Assembly (NCBI GenBank): GCA_023422005.1
Contig: JAEZSC010000016.1
Coordinates: 1-49,704 of the forward strand
Length of the DNA stretch: 49,704 nt
Source of the DNA: Bacillota bacterium
Lineage (GTDB): Bacteria; Bacillota; Clostridia; Christensenellales; UMGS416
Direction of reading: 5' to 3'
The notes under the pieces: model-generated
Database searches by the model: none
Told to the model about the DNA's origin: nothing
What the model saw: the letters and a program-made list of their open reading frames with translations, nothing else
Part shown: piece after piece, positions 42,417 through 49,704 of the stretch
How positions within the stretch are numbered: the stretch's first letter is position 1
How the letters are laid out: each line of letters opens with the position of its first letter
Position numbers and translations under genes: made by a program

Positions 42417-43814
42417 TCAGATGCCGGTGTCCACGAGAAAGGTCGTAATGCTGTGGGCGCGACTCCTGTAATCCACCAAACGGCCGTGCAGGCGCAATCG
42501 CACCGGTTGATCTGTCTCGCCGGCGTTCATCAGCACCACGACGATCTGGCCGTCGGGGTTGCGCATGGCGCAAGCCTCCAGCTTGTCGGTGAACAGGCTG
42601 TATCCGATGCGCCGGGCCCCGCGGCGAATGTACTTGCTGAAATGCCCGATGTAGGCATAGGACGACGCAAACTCCAGTTGTCCGTTCTGGCGGTTCAGCA
42701 GGATCGGTGATTCGCCTATCCAAATGCTCGCGGGGTCCTGATTGTTGTCGCGTTGTTCCTGCAGCCAGTGGTCGGGGCCGCCATCCTCGTGCAGCAGCAT
42801 GTTCCAATCCTGCCAGGCACTGGCCCAGTGGTTCAGGTCGCCGATGATGTCATGGGCATAGCGCTCGCCGGAGGCCCACGGAATTCCCGGCGTCTTGCCC
42901 ACGCAGTGCTCGGTGGAAAGGATCAATTTGTCGGGGAACAGCTCATGAAACACATCCAGCGCCGTGAAATGGTCGCCGGAATACCAGTGCACGGCAATGC
43001 CATCCACGGCGGCGCGGGCTCGGTCGCTGCCCATGGTTTCCAGCGCGCGCTCCACCGCGCGCTCCTTGTTGTGGTCCCAGAAGAACACCTTGCGGTCTCC
43101 CAGCCCGCTGCGCTCCAGCGCGGGCCGCAGATAGCCCAGTATGAAGTCGCGCTCCTGGGCCGCCGTATAGGTGCAGGATTCCCAGCCCTGCTCGGCTTTG
43201 GCCTCGTTTTGCACGGTGACGCCCCAGACGCGCACGCCTTCCTTGTCGTACTCCTGTATATAGCGGGCCACATAGCGCGCCCACACATCCTGGCAGTCCG
43301 CCCGCAGCGCGCCGCCCTTGTCCATGCGGCCATTGGTCTTCATCCACGCCGGCGGGCTCCACGGCGAAGCCAGGCACAGCAAGCCCGGCGAACGGTGCTG
43401 GGCTTCGCGCACCATGGGCAGGATGTGCTGCCGGTCGTGGCCGATGTCGAAGTGACTCAGTTCGAAATCATCCGCCACATCGTCGTAGCTGTAGAAGTCT
43501 TCGGAGAAATCGCAGCTGTTGATGGTCAGGCGGCAGAAGTTGTAGCCGATGCCCTCCTTGGCGTTAAAATAGGCGCTGAGCACCTGTTCGCGCTGTGCCG
43601 GCGTCAGCGCCGCGTAGTTGAGCGCCGTAGCCTCGGTGAAGGCGCCGCCGAAGCCCAGTATGCGCTGATACTGCACCTGGTCATAGATGCACAGCAGGTT
43701 GCCTTCCTGCCCGGCGCTGCCTAGCGCGTCGTCATAGAAAGCGATGGGCTGGGCGGGCGAAAGCGTGCGGTTGTCTGCGGTCACAGTTTCAATAGGGCGA
43801 ACAAATGCTGTCAT
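42417..43814 (-). CDS. glycoside hydrolase family 30
   Basis: This 465-residue glycosidase has a TIM barrel with the acid/base Glu in 'WGVTVQNEAKAEQG' and the nucleophile Glu in 'LILSTEHCVG'. 'LGFGGAFTEATALNYA' and 'LLCLASPWSPPAWMKTNGRM' are also typical of family 30. The C-terminal beta domain (about 390-465) is usual for the family. Members cut beta-glucosyl, beta-xylosyl or glucuronoxylan links. There is no signal peptide, so it acts inside the cell on imported sugars, perhaps those brought in by the convergent LplABC system. Confidence 0.9.
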   Translation of the reverse strand: MTAFVRPIETVTADNRTLSPAQPIAFYDDALGSAGQEGNLLCIYDQVQYQRILGFGGAFTEATALNYAALTPAQREQVLSAYFNAKEGIGYNFCRLTINSCDFSEDFYSYDDVADDFELSHFDIGHDRQHILPMVREAQHRSPGLLCLASPWSPPAWMKTNGRMDKGGALRADCQDVWARYVARYIQEYDKEGVRVWGVTVQNEAKAEQGWESCTYTAAQERDFILGYLRPALERSGLGDRKVFFWDHNKERAVERALETMGSDRARAAVDGIAVHWYSGDHFTALDVFHELFPDKLILSTEHCVGKTPGIPWASGERYAHDIIGDLNHWASAWQDWNMLLHEDGGPDHWLQEQRDNNQDPASIWIGESPILLNRQNGQLEFASSYAYIGHFSKYIRRGARRIGYSLFTDKLEACAMRNPDGQIVVVLMNAGETDQPVRLRLHGRLVDYRSRAHSITTFLVDTGI

Positions 43815-43852
43815 CTGCTTATCCCCTGCAATATTCTAAGCTCATAAAAAAG

Positions 43853-43881
43853 ACTATAGCGTTATTATCAATATTTAACAA
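43853..43881 (-). promoter_or_regulatory. promoter of the GH30 gene
   Basis: On the minus strand TTGTTA and TATAGT have a 17-base spacer, about 40 bases before the start. It lies just downstream of the three-way-junction element. Confidence 0.6.
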
Positions 43882-43885
43882 TCAA

Positions 43886-43962
43886 AGAGATTCGACCGAA
43901 GGTTTCCAAAGGGCGATCGGAAAGCCCTTTGGTCGCGCCCGATGGCGCGAAACCTCGTCTCT
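43886..43962. other. compact three-way-junction palindrome
   Basis: AGAGA (43886-43890) pairs with TCTCT (43958-43962); AGGTTT (43900-43905) with AAACCT (43950-43955). Between them two hairpins sit back to back: a 9-base stem (43906-43914/43924-43932) and a 6-base stem (43934-43939/43944-43949). Only one unpaired base is left at the junction. It lies between the YbjN gene stop and the GH30 promoter. Confidence 0.65.
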
Positions 43963-43985
43963 GAGCTTCTAGTATACACTCACTT

Positions 43986-44450
43986 TTAGTGTGTTACGGC
44001 CTCGCCCTCGCACAGTTCAATAGCCTTTACCGCCGACATGCCGCCGTACACGATGCCGTTGATGCCGACGAAGTAGCGATCCATCACGGTGACCGTCACC
44101 CGAAGTATCGTGCGCAGCGTCTCCATGTCGGGCTTGCCGTCCACGCACACAAGCACCGCCTTGATGCGCACCTCGCCATCGCGCAGATCGATTTCAAAGT
44201 TGTTGATGATCATGCCATAGTTGGCACGGCACAGGAAGTCGGCCATCTCCATGTGCTTGCTCTCGGGGATGTTGTAGGGGCAAACAAAATAGAACAGCAC
44301 CAGCCGGTCCTGTTTGTCGGCGCTGACGCTGCCGCGGAACTGTCCGTTCTTGCCGTTGAATCCGGTCAGCAGCGTGTGATCGTCCTTAACGTCATAGCGC
44401 CACTGTTCATGATCCAGAAAGCTTTTCACGGCGCTGATCAATCGTCCCAT
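43986..44450 (-). CDS. YbjN domain-containing protein
   Basis: This 154-residue protein resembles the YbjN/type III secretion chaperone-like fold. It starts 'RLISAVKSFLDHEQWRYDVKDD', with a beta-rich core ('LVLFYFVCPYNIPESKHMEMADFLCRANYG') and 'NNFEIDLRDGEVRIK' toward the end. Members may bind partner proteins; no function is firmly known. Start set at ATG 44450, with AAGGAG 8 bases upstream. Its promoter lies in the terminator of the next gene upstream. Confidence 0.78.
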   Translation of the reverse strand: MGRLISAVKSFLDHEQWRYDVKDDHTLLTGFNGKNGQFRGSVSADKQDRLVLFYFVCPYNIPESKHMEMADFLCRANYGMIINNFEIDLRDGEVRIKAVLVCVDGKPDMETLRTILRVTVTVMDRYFVGINGIVYGGMSAVKAIELCEGEAVTH

Positions 44451-44503
44451 ACGGTTTGCTCCTTTGCCTTGCTGCCCCACCATACCAGAAACTTGTTGAT
44501 TTC

Positions 44504-44532
44504 AGTATAAACGGACAGCCGCCCGGTGTCAA
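44504..44532 (-). promoter_or_regulatory. promoter of the YbjN gene, set inside a terminator hairpin
   Basis: On the minus strand consensus TTGACA and TATACT have a 17-base spacer. The -35 lies in the loop of the hairpin that ends the upstream gene, and the right arm of the stem forms most of the spacer. Confidence 0.75.
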
Positions 44533-44546
44533 ACGAGGCGGCTGTC
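44514..44546 (-). terminator. terminator after the unknown 395-residue protein gene
   Basis: A 10-base perfect stem (GACAGCCGCC / GGCGGCTGTC) with a 13-base loop is followed on the minus strand by CGTTTATA, a weak T-tract. Confidence 0.6.
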
Positions 44547-44587
44547 GAATGCGGTGGAATTAGGATGCTTAACGCCCTTTGTCCTTC

Positions 44588-45775
44588 TTATAAAAAGGCC
44601 TGAAGTATTTCATCACAGACCCCGCCCATCGCCCGCAGGATTTCCGCGAGCTGCGCCCGGAACGCACGGGTACGGAATTTCTCCATCGGCGGGAAAAAGT
44701 CGCCGTGCAAGGACCAGATCTCCTGTCTGAGACGCGTGAACTTCTGATAGAGCGGCAGAAGTTTTTGTGCAAGCTCGAGCCCATACACCTCCGCAGCGGC
44801 CCGCATGTAGATTTCCGCCGCGCTGGTGCATACGCAGCAATAGGGCGAACAGTGCACATCCCAGCAGATTCCGCCTAGCTCTTCGTCGGTCTTGCCAGCG
44901 AAGCGGCTTTCCTCCAGCAGCGTATCCGCCCACTTTTCAAAAGCGGCTTTGCCGAAAACATACCCGTTGGCCGGGGGCATTGCCAGAAAGGCGGGGATGC
45001 TCTCGATCACCCTGCGGCAAGCCTCGCGCGGGTCGGGCACCGGTACCGGGTCCCCCACAAAGAACAGGCCCTGTGTCGTGCCCAGCCCATGGGCAATGGC
45101 GGTGTAGCCGTCGTCATCCGCGGTCACGCGCTCCGGGCTGAGATAAAGATTGACATACAGCAGATCGTTCTCGTCATATCCACCGATCAGGCAGGCTTCC
45201 GGCAGAGGGTCATAACGTCTGCCATCACCCAACGTCACATTGCCCATGCCCCACGCCAGAACGGGAATGCCCTTGTCCACGGAGGCCTTGATGGCGTTGA
45301 TTGCCGCCCGGAAATCCTTTTTGATCTGCGCGTTGGAAAGATAAACACAGTCCCGGCCAAAAGCGGCGTAAGCCTTTTTGACGACCTGGGGCACGAAGAA
45401 ATAGTTCGTGACGCCGCTGTCACTGGGCTGATCAGTGTCATATAGCACCGTGAACATATCGCCTGTGAAGGCAGAAAAGATATGAAAGCCGCCGTTCACC
45501 TTTTCGCGTCCTATGGTTTTCAGCTCTTCCTCATCGGCTCCGACTGCCACGGCCACGGAGCAAATGGCTGATGCGAGAAAGTAGTTCTCCCAGGGGTGGA
45601 TGCGACGATAGTTCAATATCCGGTTGGACGTGCGAGGCGGTTCGCCGCCGGCAAATGGATCGGCAATGGTGTCGGTTGCGAAGGCCGCTTGCTGTGCCAG
45701 GCTCAGAATCTCCGGCTTGGTTTTCGGCGCATAACTCTCCGGGGCATGCTCAACTTTTTTCATCGGTTCGCTCAT
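44588..45775 (-). CDS. unknown protein (395 aa), possible inactive papain-like fold
   Basis: I do not recognise a named family with confidence. The middle holds a pattern seen in papain-like C39 or BtrH-type proteins: 'IKASVDKGIPVLAWGMGN', then 'EACLIGGYDENDLLYVNLYL'. Where peptidases keep a catalytic His before 'GYD', here the text is 'EACLIGGYD', so activity is doubtful. The C-terminal 110 residues are helical with clustered Cys ('CWDVHCSPYCCVC'). Start has AAAGGAG upstream. It follows an AraC regulator gene by 53 bases, probably one operon. Confidence 0.6.
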   Translation of the reverse strand: MSEPMKKVEHAPESYAPKTKPEILSLAQQAAFATDTIADPFAGGEPPRTSNRILNYRRIHPWENYFLASAICSVAVAVGADEEELKTIGREKVNGGFHIFSAFTGDMFTVLYDTDQPSDSGVTNYFFVPQVVKKAYAAFGRDCVYLSNAQIKKDFRAAINAIKASVDKGIPVLAWGMGNVTLGDGRRYDPLPEACLIGGYDENDLLYVNLYLSPERVTADDDGYTAIAHGLGTTQGLFFVGDPVPVPDPREACRRVIESIPAFLAMPPANGYVFGKAAFEKWADTLLEESRFAGKTDEELGGICWDVHCSPYCCVCTSAAEIYMRAAAEVYGLELAQKLLPLYQKFTRLRQEIWSLHGDFFPPMEKFRTRAFRAQLAEILRAMGGVCDEILQAFL

Positions 45776-45828
45776 ACTTTTATCTCCTTTCAGATAAGTC
45801 TATTTGACCTCGATATGCGACATTTGTG

Positions 45829-47052
45829 TTATCCGTTTTTGTCATTCTTCAGGCGCTTATATAGTTTCATGCGGATGCTGCCGTTGTCGTAATTGCCGTT
45901 AACGGCTTCATACACCGCAAAAGCCGGCTCGCCCGCATGGGCAACGCCGTTGTTTTGCAGCCACACATCCATTTTTGCTCCGCCGACACGGAGGTCGCCC
46001 AAACTGTCGTCTGTCAGCACCGCGTACCGACCAGCGGGGACACGCAACAGCACCAATCCGCTTCCATCCGGAAGCTTGAACCCGCCGCCGCATTCCACTC
46101 CACACGCGTAAATGTCGTCACAGACGCATACATAGAACCGTTGAGCACCCCGGAGCAGCAGAGGGTGATGCTCCTGCAAAAAGCTCATCACCCGTTCGGA
46201 TGCCTGGCGCTCGGCATTGGGCCCCTTTTCCCGGGCGATCAGAAAGCAGGCTTCATGGACGGTCTCCATAGTGATATATCGCGCCACTTTTCGTTTTCGG
46301 ACGGGCAGATAGAGCTTCAATTTCCGCGGCTTTCCGCCCTGAAACAGATACTCCTCAAAATACCCGTCGCCGGAACCTTCGAACATGCTGCCCGAAAGCC
46401 ATATGTGATACAGGTAATTCCAGCCGTTGCTGATTTCCGGCTCGTGGTAATCCACGATGCATGTGGCGTATAGCGCGGCCCTTCCCTCACCGGCTCTTTC
46501 GGTCATCACCTCATAACAGAACTGATTGCCGATTTGCTTTCCGTTGCGGCCGAAAACGCGGCCTGTGATCCGGCCTAGCGACGCAATCGCCTTATCTTCA
46601 ATGCCAACGAGGCGGGAATCGTAAAACCTGGTGACCGCACAATCGGGGATGGACTCTGTGCCAACCTTGACCGCAAGGCTGATCCCACCCATGGCAAAGG
46701 GATAGAAGAAAAAGTACGCGTCACCTTGACGGTATTCCAGAGGTGTCATGCCAACGATGCTCTTGAACAGCTTGTGAAACGCCTGCTGCGTCTGGCATCC
46801 GCTCTCATCGGCGATCACAGCCAGCGGCAAGTCCGAGCACTTGACCTTAACACAGGCGTTGGATATCCGGCGCTGGCGGATGTATGCCTTCACGGAATGA
46901 CCTGTGTACGCGTTAAAATCCCGGTAAAGCCGGCTGAGCGAAAGAAAGTGCCGCCCGGCAATGCCTTCGGGCGTCAGCTCTTCGTTGATATGTGCCTCGA
47001 TGTATGCGAGAACCGCTTGCAGGTATCGCTGCTTTTCATCAACGGGATGCAT
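45829..47052 (-). CDS. AraC family regulator with GyrI-like effector domain
   Basis: The 407-residue protein places its AraC double helix-turn-helix first (about 1-110, 'YRDFNAYTGHSVKAYIRQRR', 'QQAFHKLFKSIVGMTPLEYR'), as in MarA/Rob-type regulators. A long central region and a C-terminal GyrI-like ligand domain follow ('CVCDDIYACGVECGGGFKLPDG', 'VLLRVPAGRYAVL'). It likely senses a small molecule and controls the next gene. ATG 47052 lacks a ribosome site; an in-frame TTG at 47076 follows a G-rich stretch and may be the true start. Confidence 0.8.
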   Translation of the reverse strand: MHPVDEKQRYLQAVLAYIEAHINEELTPEGIAGRHFLSLSRLYRDFNAYTGHSVKAYIRQRRISNACVKVKCSDLPLAVIADESGCQTQQAFHKLFKSIVGMTPLEYRQGDAYFFFYPFAMGGISLAVKVGTESIPDCAVTRFYDSRLVGIEDKAIASLGRITGRVFGRNGKQIGNQFCYEVMTERAGEGRAALYATCIVDYHEPEISNGWNYLYHIWLSGSMFEGSGDGYFEEYLFQGGKPRKLKLYLPVRKRKVARYITMETVHEACFLIAREKGPNAERQASERVMSFLQEHHPLLLRGAQRFYVCVCDDIYACGVECGGGFKLPDGSGLVLLRVPAGRYAVLTDDSLGDLRVGGAKMDVWLQNNGVAHAGEPAFAVYEAVNGNYDNGSIRMKLYKRLKNDKNG

Positions 47053-47134
47053 GGCGGTTTTGTCGAAGGTAGCCAAGATGCAGCCATCCCTCCCTCCCGC
47101 AATCAGTATAGCAGGCATTTGGTTCGGAGAATAG

Positions 47135-47167
47135 AGAGACAGACAGCGCAATGCGCTGTCTGTCTCT
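47135..47167. terminator. long palindrome between the E1 and AraC genes
   Basis: A 16-base perfect inverted repeat with a single central base lies after the E1 stop. There is no T-tract, so termination by it is uncertain. Confidence 0.55.
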
Positions 47168-47197
47168 GCCTGTCAAATCCTGTAGCTGATATGCTTG

Positions 47198-49666
47198 TTA
47201 CACGCCCTTCTTCGCATTGACCAATTGGGCGGTGGTGGTGAAGCTGCCTTTGGGCGTGTAGCCCTTGAGCGGCAGAATCTTCTCGTGGATGGCTTCAAGA
47301 ATCCACCACGGCTGCGGGAAAAAGGCGCTGTCCAGCTCGGTGGCCGGCGTGATCCAGTTCTTGGAGCCGACGACGACCGGCGGCGCGTCCAGATCGTCGA
47401 AGGCCATCTCGGTCAGGTTGCGGGCCAGGTCGGCCGCAAAGCTGCCGCGCTCGCAGGCTTCGGTCAAGATGACGACACGGCCGGTCTTCTTCACGGACTC
47501 CAGCACCAGCGTGTAGTCGAAGGGAACCAGAGAGCGAGTGTCGATGACCTCGGCGGACAGGCCGTACTTACTGAGCTCGTCGGCGGCGGCGATGCCGGTG
47601 TAGAGCGCCGCGCCTACGGTCAGTATCGTCACATCGCTGCCCACGCGCTTGACATCCGGCGTGCCGATGGGGATCTCATAGTACCCCTCGGGCACTCCTT
47701 CCTTGTGGAACAGCTCGCCGACATCGTACAGCCGCTGGCTCTCAAAGAACAGCACCGGGTCGGTACCGCTCAAAGCGGCGTTCATCAGGCCCTTGGCGTC
47801 ATAGGGCGTGGAAGGATAGACGACCTTGAGACCGGGCATGTGGGCGGCCAGCGCTGTCCAATCCTGGGAGTGCTGAGCGCCGTACTTCATGCCCACGCTC
47901 AGGCGCAGCACCACGGGCATCTTGAGCTCCCCGGCGCTCATGGCCTGCCACTTGGCCAGCTGGTTGAATACTTCGTCGCCGGCGCGACCCAGGAAGTCGC
48001 AATACATCAGTTCCACCACGGCACGGCCGCCGCACATGGCATAGCCCACGGCGCTGCCCACGATGGCTGCCTCGCTGATGGGTGAGTTGAAGAACCGGTG
48101 ATACGGCAACGCTTCGGTCAGGCCGCGGTACACGGCAAAGGCGCCGCCCCAGTCGCGGTTGTCCTCGCCATAGGCGACCAGCGACGGATCGGTGTAAAAC
48201 TTGTCCACGATAGCCTCAAAGATGCCATCACGCAGCTGGAAGATCTTGTTCTTGGAGATGGGCTTGCCGGCGGCGTCCAGGCCAAAGCGCTCCTTCTTTT
48301 TAAGGCCCTCCACGCGGAAGTTCTCCTCCTTGGGCTGGCACACGATGGGCGTGCCGCTGCCCATGGACATCACATGGCCGTTGCTGTACATCATGTCGGC
48401 AATGGCGTCGGGGTTGGCCGAAAGGCTCATGTAGGGCGAAACACTGTCGTCGGCGGCCAGGCGCACGCTGTTGAACACGAGGCTCTTGGCGCCTTCCAGT
48501 ATCGCGGCCATCCGGTCGTCGCTGAGCACGCCGGCGCTCTTAAGCGCCGCAGGGAACGCGGTCAACGGGTCCTGATCCTGCCAGGCTTTGATCTCCTCCT
48601 CGGTGCGATAGGTGGAGCTGTCAGAAGGGCTGTGACCGCTGTAACGGTAGGTCACCACGTCCAGCAGCGCCGGGCCTTTGCCCGAAGTCAGAATGGCCTT
48701 CTTGCGGCCCACGGCGTCTATGACGGCCAGCGGGTTGAAGCCGTCCACGCGCTCGGCGTGCAGCTGCGTGGGGCTGATGCCCGCGCCGATGCGGGCCAGC
48801 ATGTCATAGGCCATGGTTTCGCCGCGGGTCTGGCCACCCATGCCGTAGTGGTTGTTGAAGATGTTGAACAGCACCGGCAGGCCGCCGTTGTGGCCTTCCT
48901 CCCACAGTTGGGTCAGCTGGTCCATGGCGGCAAAGTTGAGCGCCTCCCACACAGGGCCGCAGCCAATGGAGCCATCGCCGATGTTGGCCACGACGATGCC
49001 GCTCTGGGCGTTCACACGCTTATAGAGCGCGGCACCCGCGGCGATGTCGGCGCTGCCGCCCACCAACGCGTTGTTCGGGTAAATGCCGAAGGGCAGGAAG
49101 AACGCATGCATGGAGCCGCCAAGGCCGCGGTTGAAGCCGGTCTCCTTGGCGAAGATCTCGGCGATGGCGCCGTAGACCAGAAAGGCCATGGCCAGTTCTT
49201 TCACGGAATCATACTTGCCGTTGGCTTCCACGACCCGAAGGATCCTGCCTTGGTTGGCGGCCTTCATAACGGATAGCAGCTGCTCGTCGGGCAGCTTCGC
49301 GATGGCGCTCAGGCCCTTGGCCAGTATCTCGCCGTGGGAGCGGTGGCTGCCGAAGATGAAATCGTTGGTGTCCAGGTTGTAAGCCTGGCCCACGGCCGAG
49401 GCCTCCTGCCCGATGGAAAGATGGGCGGGGCCGCCGTAGCCGCACTTGAGGCCATTGTATTCGCCGGTGCGCTTGATGGAATTGAGCATGGTCTCAAACT
49501 CGCGGATCACGGCCATGTCGTGATAGATACCGAGCAGCGCTTCATCGGAGAAATTGGCGCGCTCCTGCTCCACGGTTCGGTTGTACTGGTTCACCGGAAT
49601 CGGGTCAAACTCGATGAAGCCGCTCCGGCGCGCCTCAAAGGGGTCCACATGCAGTCTCTTTGTCAT
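47198..49666 (-). CDS. fused alpha-beta dehydrogenase E1 (thiamine diphosphate)
   Basis: This 822-residue protein joins the two subunits of a 2-oxoacid dehydrogenase E1. The alpha part (about 1-400) has the thiamine motif 'GDGSIGCGPVWEALN' ending at 'IFNNHYGMGG'. The beta part (about 470-822) has 'VAYGEDNRDWGGAFAVYRGL' and 'SEAAIVGSAVGYAM'. Between GDG and NN lie 38 residues rather than the usual 26 or so. It would decarboxylate a branched-chain or other 2-oxoacid and pass the acyl group to an E2, which is not in the window. RBS AGAGGAGAG. Confidence 0.88.
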   Translation of the reverse strand: MTKRLHVDPFEARRSGFIEFDPIPVNQYNRTVEQERANFSDEALLGIYHDMAVIREFETMLNSIKRTGEYNGLKCGYGGPAHLSIGQEASAVGQAYNLDTNDFIFGSHRSHGEILAKGLSAIAKLPDEQLLSVMKAANQGRILRVVEANGKYDSVKELAMAFLVYGAIAEIFAKETGFNRGLGGSMHAFFLPFGIYPNNALVGGSADIAAGAALYKRVNAQSGIVVANIGDGSIGCGPVWEALNFAAMDQLTQLWEEGHNGGLPVLFNIFNNHYGMGGQTRGETMAYDMLARIGAGISPTQLHAERVDGFNPLAVIDAVGRKKAILTSGKGPALLDVVTYRYSGHSPSDSSTYRTEEEIKAWQDQDPLTAFPAALKSAGVLSDDRMAAILEGAKSLVFNSVRLAADDSVSPYMSLSANPDAIADMMYSNGHVMSMGSGTPIVCQPKEENFRVEGLKKKERFGLDAAGKPISKNKIFQLRDGIFEAIVDKFYTDPSLVAYGEDNRDWGGAFAVYRGLTEALPYHRFFNSPISEAAIVGSAVGYAMCGGRAVVELMYCDFLGRAGDEVFNQLAKWQAMSAGELKMPVVLRLSVGMKYGAQHSQDWTALAAHMPGLKVVYPSTPYDAKGLMNAALSGTDPVLFFESQRLYDVGELFHKEGVPEGYYEIPIGTPDVKRVGSDVTILTVGAALYTGIAAADELSKYGLSAEVIDTRSLVPFDYTLVLESVKKTGRVVILTEACERGSFAADLARNLTEMAFDDLDAPPVVVGSKNWITPATELDSAFFPQPWWILEAIHEKILPLKGYTPKGSFTTTAQLVNAKKGV

Positions 49667-49704
49667 GATGCTCTCCTCTTAAAACTCAAATGCGGCTTCG
49701 CGCA

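Noticed and set aside
43886..43962. Hammerhead ribozyme or integron attC site at the three-way junction
   Set aside because: There is a GAAAC, but no CUGANGA core on either strand, and no attC core sites or cassette gene order.

Overview
The window is GC-rich, densely coded bacterial DNA. Its gene content points to Bacillota, class Clostridia: a PyrR-controlled pyr operon with pyrK, a YrzE-like TIGR04086 membrane protein, a DUF421 protein, DegV, PepF and an LplA/LplB/LplC-type sugar importer without its own ATPase. The high GC suggests a GC-rich lineage such as Christensenellales or Oscillospirales relatives; this is inference only. I found no rRNA, tRNA, CRISPR array, prophage or insertion sequence. 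Most genes look like chromosomal housekeeping or accessory metabolism.

Layout. 1-2960: a PRC-barrel gene overlapping a tiny membrane-protein gene, then a compact Fe-S cluster operon (Rrf2 regulator, cysteine desulfurase, IscU scaffold). 2970-6140: an Lrp-type regulator with an aminotransferase, a small GlsB/YeaQ membrane protein and mannose-6-phosphate isomerase. 6140-6546: a gene-free, strongly structured stretch that may encode a non-coding RNA. 6547-12050: MFS transporter, PepF, sugar-isomerase-like TIM barrel, lipoprotein and DegV. 12170-14740: an unknown small protein, a flavin/PLP-barrel protein, and KDG kinase with KDPG aldolase. 14740-15175: a second gene-free structured stretch. 15176-18815: an rRNA methyltransferase, small membrane proteins, an FMN-dependent enzyme, an isochorismatase-like hydrolase and an AT-rich DUF3784 gene. 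18969-21541: two alpha/beta hydrolases and an unknown gene.

21646-32786 holds an almost complete UMP biosynthesis operon on the minus strand, in transcription order pyrR-pyrB-pyrC-pyrF-carA-(PPOX-like gene)-carB-pyrK-pyrD-pyrE. Ahead of pyrR a leader can fold as a classic PyrR attenuator. The flavin/PLP-barrel gene between carA and carB is an unusual passenger.

32853-38329: metallophosphoesterase, DUF421 protein, NADP-isocitrate dehydrogenase and a large nucleotidyltransferase/phosphomutase-like fusion whose phosphomutase half lacks the catalytic serine motif. 38456-43814: a sugar import operon (two permeases and a binding lipoprotein) from a near-consensus promoter, with a convergent GH30 glycosidase. 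43886-43962 contains a compact three-way-junction palindrome. 43986-49666: YbjN protein, an unknown protein resembling a peptidase without its active site, an AraC regulator with a GyrI-like effector domain, and a fused alpha+beta thiamine-diphosphate dehydrogenase E1.

The best leads for something undescribed are the structured intergenic elements near 6240-6460, 14918-15095 and 43886-43962, and the pair of unknown protein plus effector-binding AraC regulator at 44588-47052. All calls come from reading motifs and base pairing by eye; no database search was possible.
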